64,000 nucleotides of DNA, taken from the NCBI RefSeq assembly GCF_016107535.1, contig NZ_JABASQ010000012.1, positions 1 to 64,000 of the forward strand, in the 5' to 3' direction. This DNA is from Psychrobacter cibarius (lineage in GTDB: Bacteria > Pseudomonadota > Gammaproteobacteria > Pseudomonadales > Moraxellaceae). The notes under the pieces were generated by a model that did no database searches, was not told where the DNA came from, and worked only from the letters and a program-made list of their open reading frames with translations. Position numbers and translations under genes: made by a program. Of the stretch, positions 1 to 9,149 are shown in pieces (position 1 is the stretch's first letter; each line of letters opens with the position of its first letter).

Positions 1-298
1 GCTCCGCCTGGGCGAAAAAAGCAGCAGCCTTACGTATAATCTCATTGGCTTGCTTAAGCTCGCGACATTCGCGTTCAAGCTCTTTGATGCGCTCTTTGTC
101 ACTTTGAGCTTGCACTGAGGCAGGAATGGTTTGATCAATGTGCTTTTTATGCCACGATCGTAGGGTTTCAGGCGTACAGCCAATCTTAGGGGCGATGGCT
201 TGAATAGCTGACCACATAGAGGGATAGTCACCTGCCACTTCAATCAGCATCCGAACGGCGCGTTCTTTGATCTCAGGAGTATAAGTTTGTCTTTTCAT
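1..298 (-). CDS. IS3-family transposase OrfA (partial)
   Basis: This is the HTH subunit of an IS3-type transposase, here missing its last residues because the window begins inside it. The start codon is at 296-298. The protein has the helix-turn-helix part (CTPETLRSWHKKH) followed by a leucine-zipper-like coiled coil (ERIKELERE...ELKQANEII). It is closely similar but not identical to the OrfA at 4094-4411, so the two are different copies of the same or a sister element. OrfB would lie to the left of the window. Confidence 0.8.
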   Translation of the reverse strand, partial: MKRQTYTPEIKERAVRMLIEVAGDYPSMWSAIQAIAPKIGCTPETLRSWHKKHIDQTIPASVQAQSDKERIKELERECRELKQANEIIRKAAAFFAQAE

Positions 299-348
299 TG
301 TCGTATTCTCTCAGAATGTTGAGTCTCCGACAATATCGGGGCGGTTCA
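1..348 (-). mobile_element. IS3-family element, 5' part, cut by the window edge
   Basis: The end motif cggggcggttca at 337-348 matches the end of the related element at 4461, and the ORF inside encodes an IS3 OrfA protein. The element is read on the minus strand and continues beyond position 1. Its end lies 15 bp outside the 14-bp island repeat, so it inserted in the chromosome beside the island rather than in it. Confidence 0.75.
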
Positions 349-363
349 GTAAGGGTTTGAATT

Positions 364-377
364 TGGTGGGCCCAGTA
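364..377. repeat. island attachment repeat, left (attR-type)
   Basis: The sequence tggtgggcccagta is identical to 48658-48671, the 3' end of the CAT tRNA (CCA end, discriminator base and acceptor strand). Bases beyond the 14-mer differ. The same orientation at both ends fits a direct repeat made by integrase-mediated insertion into the tRNA 3' end. Confidence 0.75.
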
Positions 378-440
378 TCAACTTAACTCGATATGTAACC
401 ATTTGATATTGAAGATTATTGTATGTTATAAATTTTCTTA

Positions 441-460
441 TACCAACCAATATACCAACA
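441..460 (+). repeat. possible integrase arm-type site, left end
   Basis: The stretch taccaaccaatataccaaca contains two copies of TACCAAC/A in tandem. Almost the same arrangement occurs at 48537-48557 beside the integrase gene, in the same orientation. Direct repeats just inside both ends of an integrated element are typical of integrase arm or excisionase binding sites. The function is inferred from position only. Confidence 0.45.
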
Positions 461-489
461 ATTTATTTGAATAAATACCTTGTCAACTA

Positions 490-1260
490 GGGCGTGTCCT
501 CAATTCATCTTGCAATGAATGATGGTGCATGCTAGGTAAAGCATAGATTTAAAATTGAGAGCCAACTTTTCATAGCGAGTAGCGATGCTACGGAAATGCT
601 TGAGTCTCGCAAATACATTTTCTACTAAATGGCGTAACTTGTTCAAATAGCTATCAAGTTCTGAGTTAGACTGCTTGGCGTTCGCTCTTTTAGGACTGAT
701 AGGTATCATGCCATGCATGCGATCCTTATCTCTGATAGCCTCTGAGTCATAGCCTTTATCAGCGACAAAGTAATCAGCTTGTCCAATCATTTTAATCAAC
801 CCACCTGCAACTTGACTGTCGTGGGCGTCCACCCCCAGTGATTTTAAAATTGAGCGGATATCCATCGGCATCACAGGATAGGTGTATCTTTGTAGTTGCT
901 CCGCCACGGCTTTGTCCAATTGCTCGATCTTCACCAAGCCGAGCTCCACTTGCATGTTGATGACACCGTATATAATTTCCGTCGGTGAATACCCATTCCG
1001 TATCAATTTCTTTTCGTAAGCCAAAAAAAAATTCTGCCACAAACCAGTCTTTGACCATCGATTAAAACGATTATAAGCAGTTTTCCACGGGCCTAACTCT
1101 CTAGGTATGTCACACCAAGGAGCCCCTGTACGGAGTTTCCAGAGAATAGCTTCCATAACCTCGCGGTTCTTTTATTCTTGATAGCAACCATGTTGTGCCA
1201 TAGTTACCTGCAGTTGTTCCCAAAGGTTATCAATTAATGCTTTTCTAACCATTTTCCTAT
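490..1260 (-). pseudogene. decayed IS5-family (IS427-type) element
   Basis: One end is recognisable (gggcgtgtcctcaatt from 490, preceded by TA), but no matching end is seen near 1260. The transposase can be traced on the minus strand from an ATG at 1252. It meets an in-frame stop about 26 codons in, then restarts as MEAILWKLRTGAPW. It must next change frame at a T9 run near 1029, continues as TEWVFTDGNYIRCHQH, and changes back near 833 to give HDSQVAGG and the C-terminal DKGYDSEAIR and HLVENVFARLKHFRSIATRY motifs. A single frame stays open from 1156 to 500, but its middle is not transposase. With several lesions this copy should be inactive. It abuts the end of wzi. Confidence 0.75.
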
Positions 1261-1270
1261 GAGTTTTATA

Positions 1271-2743
1271 CTAAAAATTAGTAAACTCAAGACCAACACC
1301 AGCACCTACATCAGTTGATTGTTTGTTCGAATCTAATGCCCATACTCGGCTAGAAATTAGCGTTTTTGGGTTCATTTGGTGCTCCCAAGCTATATCGGCT
1401 ACCTTTAAGGTTTCTAGCTCAGGATAAGCTTGGTTATCATTCTCATTCGATTGATTAACTTTGGCATATTGTAGCTTAGTAGTGATGAAATTTTTGTTGT
1501 CTACCCAAAGCTTGCCACCAAGCGCCACACTTTCGGCGTCACCACCCAATCCATATCCTAACGGATAGCCATGCTGATAATAACCATCTGTATAAAGAAA
1601 GTGATCATAGGAAATGCCGCGTGCTTCACCACTAGAACGAGTATCAGTATATTCAGCATATAATTGATAAGGCAGAGCATTTATATTTGAGGCATAGTCT
1701 ATACCTGCTAAATACATGTTTTTAGCAGGTAAACCACCTGCTTCATCTTCACCGATATACTGTGCATAAATACCAGTCGGCAAACCTACTAGTGGCATTA
1801 AGTTGACGCGAGCATCAAACCCTCCTAGTTGGTTGGCAGGATCTTGGTCAGTATTACCAGTAGTGGTATCGTTGTCTCTTGTTCCTAAAAGAGCATCACC
1901 AAATGAGCTAAAGCTCTCAGGTCGTCCTTCTCCGCCCCACATAAAAGTACGAGAAGCTCCAACCTCTAACCAAGGCCATGGACTAGCAGTAAGACGCGCA
2001 CCAAACATCTTAGCATCTGGTACTGCTTTATAATCGTCCAATTGACCTGCAAATAACTGATACTGCCAAGGACCTACCCAAGATAAATATGGGGAGGTTG
2101 GTGCGTTTTGCTCATCACGCTGCAGGGTCAGACCCATGACAGGAAGACTGGCATCTCCTCGGATTAGGCTGCCATCATGTCCAGGCCCCCACCATGTTGG
2201 GATTTGTCCAGCTATTAGCCATTGATTGGCAAATTTACCTGCTACATAAGAGCCTTCAAAACTCACATCGTCGTCATTTATTAGGTCATCAACTTTAAGG
2301 TTGGCTTGTAGGTTGAACTCCCAATCTTCTTCACTAATACCAGCTTGTAAACTAGCCTGTACTGTAGACATTTTATTATCAGCAAAAGTTTGTGGGAGGC
2401 GCTGCCTATCAGTTTGAGCATATAAACCAACTTGTGCATTAACAAGCGATTTGGGTTTTTGCTTTAGTGTTAGCTGTATCGACTGTATTATCTGCTGTTG
2501 TTCTGAGGTTTTTACTTTAGCTGACATCAGTGCACGCTTGATCTCATTTGCAGTTAATGGCCATGTACTCGTACTGATTTGGATAACACCTTGTGAGTTC
2601 AACCAGTTCAGTTCTGATTTTAGGCTCATGTCATTGATATGTATGTTTTGAGCAGTAGCAAATGTACTTGCCATGCCAAAACTCAATAAAATGCTCATTA
2701 ATTTAAAAGTATTTAATCGGTGGTAGGGCAGTTGTTTTGTCAT
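1271..2743 (-). CDS. wzi: capsule assembly Wzi-family outer-membrane protein
   Basis: Wzi-family proteins are outer-membrane beta-barrels that help to attach or organise capsular polysaccharide on the cell surface. The 490-residue protein has an N-terminal signal peptide (about residues 1-31, ending ATA-Q), a short periplasmic helical part, then a barrel. The family-typical stretch QIPTWWGPGHDGSLI is present, and the protein ends in Phe (LEFTNF), as outer-membrane proteins do. It is complete and would be the last gene of the minus-strand polysaccharide operon. The IS701 copy at 2769 ends only 25 bp upstream, so its native promoter or operon link has been removed. Assignment to the family is firm; expression is uncertain. 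Confidence 0.85.
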   Translation of the reverse strand: MTKQLPYHRLNTFKLMSILLSFGMASTFATAQNIHINDMSLKSELNWLNSQGVIQISTSTWPLTANEIKRALMSAKVKTSEQQQIIQSIQLTLKQKPKSLVNAQVGLYAQTDRQRLPQTFADNKMSTVQASLQAGISEEDWEFNLQANLKVDDLINDDDVSFEGSYVAGKFANQWLIAGQIPTWWGPGHDGSLIRGDASLPVMGLTLQRDEQNAPTSPYLSWVGPWQYQLFAGQLDDYKAVPDAKMFGARLTASPWPWLEVGASRTFMWGGEGRPESFSSFGDALLGTRDNDTTTGNTDQDPANQLGGFDARVNLMPLVGLPTGIYAQYIGEDEAGGLPAKNMYLAGIDYASNINALPYQLYAEYTDTRSSGEARGISYDHFLYTDGYYQHGYPLGYGLGGDAESVALGGKLWVDNKNFITTKLQYAKVNQSNENDNQAYPELETLKVADIAWEHQMNPKTLISSRVWALDSNKQSTDVGAGVGLEFTNF

Positions 2744-2768
2744 AGTGGTTTACTCATGATTTATAATT

Positions 2769-3856
2769 AGGACTTACGCAACAATCAGTCTAGGCGAGCG
2801 TAACTGCTCGCAGAGATAGTCATCCAGCAAGCCATGTTTTAACTGATATACCGTTTTCTTTGTCTGCCTAGCAATACGGGTCAAACTTATCCAAACTAAT
2901 ATAGAACAGCAAATATGATTGCGCTGAATACCTGCTTTTCGACACTGATTAGACTCTATACCTGTTAATTGCTTAATCTCACGATGAAACTGCTCAATCT
3001 TCCAGCGTATGGCGCACACCTGTTGTACGTCATCACGATTTGTTTGAGTGGTGTCGTTGGTTACGACCCAATCCGTGCGGTGAGCACTCACCACAACCCG
3101 AAACAGTTGCACTTTATAGTCTTTAGGAAATTTATTGATCTTAATTAATTTGCCATTATCTTGTTCGGCCTCAGTCCATTGTAAAGCACTGACTGAGGTA
3201 TAAGCGCGTTGCCCCTTAGAATCATCAACCAAACGGTTGCTCTTAAGCGGACAGTAAAAGATTTTACCTAAACCATCAATGGTCAGCATGATATCTTTAG
3301 TGGCATACCAGCTGTCCATAAGCACCGTTTTAAATACCAATTGCTTGTACTCGATCGTGTGTCGTAACATATCTTCTAAATGATCAAGCTTGGTTTTACC
3401 ATCGATGGCTTTGTCGTAAATACGGTAGTCAATAACCCAATACTGCTGGGTATGCGGGTTAACGTAGATGCAGTTTACAAGACCAATGCCTTTAATTAAT
3501 CGTTTAGCATTGCCACTATATTGGCGGTTGACCAGTTCTATCTTATGACTGTGATCTTTGTCTAATACCGTATCATCAAAGAGCAAGTAACCCTCAGCAT
3601 CGGCGACAATGTCTTGTTTAACTTGTTCCCATACTAGACGAGGTTTGAGCTTGTCACCTTTAATATAACGGTTGATACGGTCATGACTGATGTTCTCAGG
3701 ATGATGATCAGCATAGTTGGTGATGGTGTAGTTTATTTGGCGCACCATGAGATACTGGCAATAATCTAGTCGGGTTACTTTAGGCTTCTTCATGACTATT
3801 ATGGTACTACGCTATGCTTTAGGTTGGCAATATATCTCTGGTTTTGCGTAAGTCCT
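2769..3856 (-). mobile_element. IS701-family (ISAba11-like) insertion sequence, copy 1
   Basis: The ends are inverted repeats aggacttacgcaa (2769-2781) and ttgcgtaagtcct (3844-3856), giving an element of 1088 bp with one transposase gene. A near-identical copy lies at 9514-10601 in the same orientation. The right flank is the inside of an IS3 orfB, but the left flank is the wzi upstream region, and no target duplication is seen. The missing half of the IS3 shows that DNA was lost or exchanged here after insertion, for example by recombination between IS701 copies. Confidence 0.85.
2774..3793 (-). CDS. IS701-family transposase
   Basis: This is a 339-residue DDE transposase of the kind found in ISAba11 (IS701 family). 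The N-terminus MKKPKVTRLDYCQYLMV and the catalytic-region stretches LFDDTVLDKDHS, VLMDSWYATKDI and IRWKIEQFHREIKQL are visible. The last of these holds the catalytic Glu region. The frame is intact and differs from the copy at 9519-10538 by only a few residues, so both are likely to be active or recently active. Confidence 0.85.
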   Translation of the reverse strand: MKKPKVTRLDYCQYLMVRQINYTITNYADHHPENISHDRINRYIKGDKLKPRLVWEQVKQDIVADAEGYLLFDDTVLDKDHSHKIELVNRQYSGNAKRLIKGIGLVNCIYVNPHTQQYWVIDYRIYDKAIDGKTKLDHLEDMLRHTIEYKQLVFKTVLMDSWYATKDIMLTIDGLGKIFYCPLKSNRLVDDSKGQRAYTSVSALQWTEAEQDNGKLIKINKFPKDYKVQLFRVVVSAHRTDWVVTNDTTQTNRDDVQQVCAIRWKIEQFHREIKQLTGIESNQCRKAGIQRNHICCSILVWISLTRIARQTKKTVYQLKHGLLDDYLCEQLRSPRLIVA

Positions 3857-4094
3857 AACCCTCTGCTTTCAACTGTTTCCAGACTTTACGAGTACCATAA
3901 CGGCACTTGCTGTCCTGCCAGATACGTTTAATCTCATTAAGATAGAAATCGTCATGCTGACTACGCTGTGAACGCTTTTCAGGACTGAATTCTAGCTCTT
4001 TGGCACGATAGTATGTGGATGGAGCAATCGGTAGTACTCTACAGATTGGCTCGACTCCATATTGTGGTTTGTGGTCATCTATAAAATCAACCAT
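3857..4094 (-). pseudogene. IS3-family transposase OrfB fragment
   Basis: Only the N-terminal part remains: FIDDHKPQYGVEPICRVLPIAPSTYYR and then the HTH_21-like stretch ending CRYGTRKVWKQLKAEG, where IS701 begins. The DDE catalytic core is absent. Confidence 0.8.
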
Positions 4095-4411
4095 TACTTG
4101 GGTTTGCGGTCGAGCTCCGCCTGGGCGAAAAAAGCAGCAGCTTTCTTTATAATTTCATTGGCTTGCTTTAACTCTCTGTTCTCACGTTCAAGCTCTTTGA
4201 TACGCTCGGCTTGGCTTTGAGCTTGAATGTTTGCAGGAATGGTTTTATCAATGTGCTTTTTATGCCATGATCGTAGGGTCTCAGGCGTGCAACCTATCTT
4301 TGGCGCTATGGCTTTGATGGCTGACCAGGTGGATGGGTAGTCGTCTTTAGCTTCAATTAGCATACGGACGGCTCGCTCTTTCATTTCGGGGGTATAGTTT
4401 CGTGTTTTCAT
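4094..4411 (-). CDS. IS3-family transposase OrfA
   Basis: This 105-residue protein has an N-terminal HTH (CTPETLRSWHKKH) and a C-terminal coiled coil. It begins MKTRNYTPEMKERAVRML at 4411 and ends DRKPK, abutting orfB. OrfA and OrfB are usually fused by ribosomal frameshifting to give the active transposase. OrfB is broken here, so this product could at most act as a DNA-binding inhibitor. Confidence 0.8.
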   Translation of the reverse strand: MKTRNYTPEMKERAVRMLIEAKDDYPSTWSAIKAIAPKIGCTPETLRSWHKKHIDKTIPANIQAQSQAERIKELERENRELKQANEIIKKAAAFFAQAELDRKPK

Positions 4412-4566
4412 TGCCGTATTCTCTCAGAAAGTTGAGTCTCCGACAATCTCGGGGCGGTTCAGTATTCTCATAACTAAACCTATCTTACCTGATATATGAA
4501 AACAAAATGTAAGGGATAAACACATTCATAAAAATAAAAATAAAAATATAATGAAAACGCTGATTC

Positions 4567-5706
4567 TTAAATATTAACTTGCTGACAAGCATTCAGTAGA
4601 TCTGCATTATCTGAATATCGTTGGGTATAGAAAAAATCAAGAACCTCTTTTCGATTTTGAGAAAAATCAGCAGTATTATTATTACTAATTAAGTTTACTA
4701 AATTACTTTCCAATTCTAGCCAAGTGGTCAATTTGACACCTGGTGTGACATCTTCATATTCATAAAGAAGACCACGGTTGGACTCTTGGTGATACCATTC
4801 GAAATCAGGTATAAAGAATATTATCTCTCTATCAAGGTTTAAGTAATCAAAGTAAATAGACGAATAATCGGTAATTAGGATGCTAGCTTGAGCCAAGTAA
4901 AACTGTACATCATCAAATGCTGAAACTAGCTCTATGTTTGAAAAGCCACTTAAATCAGGAAACTCGGCCTTCACATAGGGGTGCATCTTTACAATGAAAC
5001 GGTGATCTATCTTGACTAAGCTATCGTTTAGACTGTGCAACTCATTTAAAGTTGGAAAGACATACTTATCATAATAGTTTTGACCCATCCCATCTCTGAA
5101 AGTTGGTGCATATAAGATTGTTTTATTATTATCTGCTCTTGATATCAAATTATTAACTCTAGGATAAGTTCCAATAAAGAATTTATCTCTATCTATATGA
5201 TACAAGTCATTGAAAAGTTCTGCATCTCGTTCTGATGTCACCAAAAACAAATCAGGCTGGTCTTTCATATTTAAATAACGCCGATATTTTCTCTTCGGTG
5301 AATTACCCATTTTTTTTAGGGGAATCCCATGCCATAGCGTAATCAATGATTTACTTCGATTTATAAATTTATATACATCATTTCCGATGTGACTGTGCGT
5401 ACAAACAATAAATTTTGCTTTTGCGATACAAAAGATATTCCTGACATCATAAAAGTACAGTACAGGTATCCCTTGAGATAATAACTCATTATATATACTT
5501 CTATCCTTAGTTACCCAAAAGCACTTTTCGCTTGCATGATGTTCTAACATCCATTCAAAAAAATATCTAGAATTATCAGAATAGCTATACCCATCCTGTG
5601 CACCAAATAACCAAAAATTGGGCGCATTTTTTGTAACTAGAGATAAACCAAACATTGCACTAGAATAAGCAATATCAATAATATTTTTAAAGCTCAAAGT
5701 TAACAC
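4567..5706 (-). CDS. CDP-glycerol glycerophosphotransferase (TagB/TagF-like)
   Basis: This family transfers glycerol phosphate from CDP-glycerol to a lipid-linked glycan at the cytoplasmic face of the membrane, as in teichoic-acid synthesis and in some Gram-negative capsules. The 379-residue protein shows the family pattern: LITLWHGIPLKKMG in the middle, ILYAPTFRDG, then FIVKMHPY and the C-terminal ILITDYSSIYFDYLNLDREIIFF. There is no clear transmembrane segment, so it is likely a peripheral membrane enzyme. It follows a TagD-like gene after 15 bp, which would supply its CDP-glycerol. The length fits a single catalytic domain. Whether it adds one glycerol phosphate or a polymer cannot be told. 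Confidence 0.85.
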   Translation of the reverse strand: MLTLSFKNIIDIAYSSAMFGLSLVTKNAPNFWLFGAQDGYSYSDNSRYFFEWMLEHHASEKCFWVTKDRSIYNELLSQGIPVLYFYDVRNIFCIAKAKFIVCTHSHIGNDVYKFINRSKSLITLWHGIPLKKMGNSPKRKYRRYLNMKDQPDLFLVTSERDAELFNDLYHIDRDKFFIGTYPRVNNLISRADNNKTILYAPTFRDGMGQNYYDKYVFPTLNELHSLNDSLVKIDHRFIVKMHPYVKAEFPDLSGFSNIELVSAFDDVQFYLAQASILITDYSSIYFDYLNLDREIIFFIPDFEWYHQESNRGLLYEYEDVTPGVKLTTWLELESNLVNLISNNNTADFSQNRKEVLDFFYTQRYSDNADLLNACQQVNI

Positions 5707-5721
5707 CTCGATCGTCTAAAA

Positions 5722-6111
5722 CTAATTCTTCATATCTAACTTTATTTTCGTAGTTGATATTTCAGGCGTGCGTTCTAAATACACAACTTCACATTGCTCT
5801 TTTAAAAAGTCGAAGTGCCCTACCCAGTCATCACCCATAACGAATTTATCTATGTGATAGAGTTCTATGTCTTCAGATTTCTGCTTCCAATTTTCTTCAG
5901 GAATTACTAAATCTACAAATCGAATAGCCTCTAAGAGTGCTTTTCTTTTTTCATAACTAAAATAGCATACTTTGTCTTTTGCGTCTTTGTTAAACTCATC
6001 AGTCGATAGAGCAACGACAAGATAGTCACCTTGTTGCTTAGCTCGACGAAGTAGATTTATATGACCGTAATGCAATAGATCAAACGTTCCATAGGTTATT
6101 ATGCGTTTCAT
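5722..6111 (-). CDS. tagD: glycerol-3-phosphate cytidylyltransferase (TagD-like)
   Basis: The enzyme makes CDP-glycerol from CTP and glycerol 3-phosphate. I place the start at the Met of MKRIITYGTFDLLHYGH (6111), not at the upstream ATG in the same frame. That choice gives the usual length of about 129 residues and leaves the gene one base after the preceding glycosyltransferase stop. The HxGH nucleotide-binding motif (HYGH) and the C-terminal RTPEISTT, matching the RTxxISTT signature, are both present. It pairs with the TagF-like gene downstream. A different alcohol-phosphate substrate is possible within this family. Confidence 0.85.
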   Translation of the reverse strand: MKRIITYGTFDLLHYGHINLLRRAKQQGDYLVVALSTDEFNKDAKDKVCYFSYEKRKALLEAIRFVDLVIPEENWKQKSEDIELYHIDKFVMGDDWVGHFDFLKEQCEVVYLERTPEISTTKIKLDMKN

Positions 6112-6112
6112 T

Positions 6113-7105
6113 TTACTTTTCTCTTCTAGATAAAATTCTAAGTTGGACAATAATCAAAGGTAAATATTTATTTGTTCGAAATGAGAATAAAGTTAAGAAA
6201 CCTTTATTACCTTTATGCGATCTAAATTTTGAAATATTATACAATGTTAACATTTCACTATCAGTTTTAGAAAGTAAAGATCGAATATCGGATTTATAAT
6301 TTTTAGAATATCTAGATATTCTAAGTAAGGGCTTATAAAACATTTCATCTAAATAAAATATTTCATAATAATCTTTATTTTCCTTAAAGATGTTATTTTT
6401 GAGTAGGAAGTTTTTAGCATTTATTGTAAGGGCTTTCTTATCTTCTATAAAAGAAGCAGGAAGGCTATACATAGTTGAGCCTTCTCTTTGAGTATAATTA
6501 TATAAGCAATTAGGAATATTCTTAATAGAACATTTATATAGTACTTGATATATTAAATCGACATCTTCAAATGTTTTAACACTGTCCGAAAACCTATATT
6601 TAGATAAAACGTCTCTTTTATAAACCTTATCCCAAAAGAATCGGGTGGCCGCTCCATTCACTAGTAAGACATCTTTAGCTGTATTAAAATACGAGACATC
6701 TGAAAATATTCGATTAATAACTTTATCATCTGTTGTTACGTAATTGACTCCAAAAGTTAAGACGTCCATATCATCTTCTTTAGCAAACTCCTCTGTAACC
6801 ACCTGCAACATATCAGGAGTGTAAGAGTCGTCACTATCCAAAAAAGCGATATACTCACCTTTGGCATGATCCAATCCCAAGTTTCTGGCAGAACCTTGCC
6901 CACCATTTTCTTTTTCAAAGAAAATAAAGCGAGAATCATTACCTACTAGCTCTTTAGCTAGAGTTATAGAGCTATCTGGGCTACCATCATCAACGACTAA
7001 AGCCTCAAAGTTATCATACGTTTGATCAAGCAGACTTTGCATACATTTTTCAATATATTTTTCTACTTTATATACAGGAATAATTATACTAACGAGTGGC
7101 GTCAT
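6113..7105 (-). CDS. family 2 glycosyltransferase
   Basis: This is a GT-A fold, inverting type enzyme that adds one sugar to the growing lipid-linked repeat unit. It begins with TPLVSIIIPVYKVEKYIEKCMQSL, then has the nucleotide-binding VVDDGSPDSS and the metal-binding region AFLDSDDSYTPDM, all within the first 110 residues. The remaining 200 residues are helical and rich in Lys, Asn and Tyr, with no transmembrane hairpin. The length of 330 residues is usual. The donor and linkage cannot be read from the sequence. It lies between the broken pyruvyltransferase and tagD. Confidence 0.85.
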   Translation of the reverse strand: MTPLVSIIIPVYKVEKYIEKCMQSLLDQTYDNFEALVVDDGSPDSSITLAKELVGNDSRFIFFEKENGGQGSARNLGLDHAKGEYIAFLDSDDSYTPDMLQVVTEEFAKEDDMDVLTFGVNYVTTDDKVINRIFSDVSYFNTAKDVLLVNGAATRFFWDKVYKRDVLSKYRFSDSVKTFEDVDLIYQVLYKCSIKNIPNCLYNYTQREGSTMYSLPASFIEDKKALTINAKNFLLKNNIFKENKDYYEIFYLDEMFYKPLLRISRYSKNYKSDIRSLLSKTDSEMLTLYNISKFRSHKGNKGFLTLFSFRTNKYLPLIIVQLRILSRREK

Positions 7106-8112
7106 ACTGTTTATATTGGCCTTATTTTATAGTGACTAGATAATCCGATATATATTTAATTACATCTATATTTTATTTTTCGAAAATACTATCTAAGAAG
7201 TTAAAAGAAAGCTTCTGTAGAGGCTCTAATTTTAGTTTAATAGCATTATAATCAATACTGTCCTCTACAATAGACATATCGATATTCGCCACATCATAGA
7301 ACATTCTATCTTCTAATCCCAACAGGCTGAGTAAAGACTCAAAGCGAGCTGATCCTCTATCTTTATTAACTATCGTGATAAAAGGCTTCTCAAAAACAAT
7401 AGATAGCACTGTTCCATGGAATGAATCAGTAATTACGAAATCTGCTGTATAAAAAGAATTCAACCATTCTTCTATAGCTGGATATTTATAATCTAATAAG
7501 TCTTTCTTATTCGTTATAGGTAGCTTCTTGTTAGGTTGTTTCCTAAACGAGCTTATATCCAAATAGTTAGACACTTGGTTAACAACCTCTATTTTAGCTT
7601 CATTATCATCTAATATGTAGTTGAAAACTCCTTGAGTAGGGGACTCAAGTGAGCCTAACTTATTTTTAATTAGATCTATGTAATCCTGTTTTTCTAGTAG
7701 TAAGGTAGGATCTAGTACTAATTGTGCTTCTGTACCAAGGTATTTACGGCAAAGTTGAATGCCTGCATTTTCCCTAACAGAGATAGCATCAAACTTTGCA
7801 ATCAGCTTTTTACATTGTTTTGTTTGCTTTTCATCAAACTCCCATTCGCTAGTGCCAAAGGATGAAGCATAAGCAAACTTTTTTACTTTGCTATTATCAG
7901 ATAAGAAATCAAGGAAGTAGTTAGTAATACAAGGAGAGTATTTGGGTCTCCATGTTTGATCGCTACCAACAATAACAGTATCAAAGTCTTCATTTAAGAA
8001 GTAGGCTTTTAACTCTTTTGAATTGTCTATTTCTTGGGACAGGCTAAGGTACTTATCGATGAAATCATGGTTTTCAGCATAGATAAATTTTAAATAATAC
8101 CAAACCCAACAA

Positions 8113-8670
8113 TTAAAGTTGCGCCCAAGCACGAGCAGTTAACGACCGAATTCTTTGTGGCTGTTTAAGCAAATTATTCCAAGCCAAGCAAGCGGCATCG
8201 ACAATAGCCTCATAACTGTCATAACAACGATTAGATAACTCATTTTGCTTAAGGTACTGCCATACTCTCTCAGAGGGATTGAGCTCAGGTGAATAAGGCG
8301 GTAGTTTAAGCATAGTGACATTAGCCTGATTCAAGCTTGGTTGATGCCATAATGCGCCATCCATCACCACCACCGCATGGCGTCCTTTTGGAACGGCTTT
8401 ACTAATCTCTTGCATATGCAATAACATAGTGTGTTTATTAACGAAAGGCAGTACCAAGCCGACAGCCTTCTTTGTCGCTGGACAAAAAGCACCAAACAGA
8501 TAAGCGGAATGAAACTGTTGCTGCTTGATCAGTCGAGGTCGCCCACCGCGGTAATGCCAAACTCTGGTCAATGAGCCTTGTTGTCCTATTCGAGTTTCAT
8601 CTTGAAACCAGATGTCCACTTGATCTAGGCTCACATCAGTAGGCAGTGACGCCTTAACCTGTGCTATAAA
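8113..8670 (-). CDS. IS630 transposase, DDE frame
   Basis: This is the catalytic half of the IS630 transposase (DDE_3 domain). The visible motifs are IWFQDETRIG (first Asp), VVVMDGALWH (second Asp) and LPPYSPELNPSERVWQYLK (last acidic residue). It is reached from the HTH frame by a -1 shift at the A7 run near 8675. An internal Met could also start a free C-terminal protein. Confidence 0.8.
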   Translation of the reverse strand, partial: FIAQVKASLPTDVSLDQVDIWFQDETRIGQQGSLTRVWHYRGGRPRLIKQQQFHSAYLFGAFCPATKKAVGLVLPFVNKHTMLLHMQEISKAVPKGRHAVVVMDGALWHQPSLNQANVTMLKLPPYSPELNPSERVWQYLKQNELSNRCYDSYEAIVDAACLAWNNLLKQPQRIRSLTARAWAQL

Positions 8671-9149
8671 GTTTTTTTAAAAGCGTCTTGAGCTTGTATG
8701 TCGGCTTTTGGATGCTGACTACGAGCACTTATCCAACTCATATCAATACGCTTGAGTAGCTCGTAGATACCGTTAACGGTGTAGTGAGCGTTGTAGTGTT
8801 CTTTAGCCAATTGCTGAATGTCTTTGCCGGTTAGACGACCGCCAGCGCGCTTTTCTTGTTCAGAGACTATCATGGCTTTAAAAGCGTCTGTGTCTGCTTC
8901 TGCCAATTTGCTGTGACGACCTCGACGATGACGATCGTAGAGACTCTCAAGTCCTCGTTCATAATATCGCTTCAATGTCCGTCTGGCAGTTTCAGGATGT
9001 ATGCAGAGGTCTTTGGCAATATCGTTGGTGGCTTTGCCTATACTATATTGGTATAAGATGAGCAGGCGTAGTCGGGCTCTGGGATTGCGCTCAGTCTTTG
9101 AGTGTTTGCCAAAGTCATGGTCTTCTAGGTTATGTATTGGTATGGTCAT
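8664..9149 (-). CDS. IS630 transposase, N-terminal HTH frame
   Basis: These 161 residues carry the paired helix-turn-helix DNA-binding part (HPETARRTLKRYYERGLESLYD). The frame ends just after AFKKTL at a run of seven A on the coding strand (8672-8678). A -1 slip there would continue as NFIAQVKASLPTDVSLDQV into the DDE frame. This is a typical arrangement for programmed frameshifting in IS630 elements, so the element may be functional. Confidence 0.8.
   Translation of the reverse strand: MTIPIHNLEDHDFGKHSKTERNPRARLRLLILYQYSIGKATNDIAKDLCIHPETARRTLKRYYERGLESLYDRHRRGRHSKLAEADTDAFKAMIVSEQEKRAGGRLTGKDIQQLAKEHYNAHYTVNGIYELLKRIDMSWISARSQHPKADIQAQDAFKKTL

Larger units (their letters stand above)
3857..4461 (-). 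mobile_element. IS3-family element, 5' part, truncated by IS701
   Basis: This has the same end as the element at 348 (cggggcggttca ending at 4461), followed inward by orfA and the first third of orfB. The 3' part of orfB and the other end are gone, replaced by the IS701 copy at 2769-3856. It therefore cannot move by itself. Confidence 0.8.
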
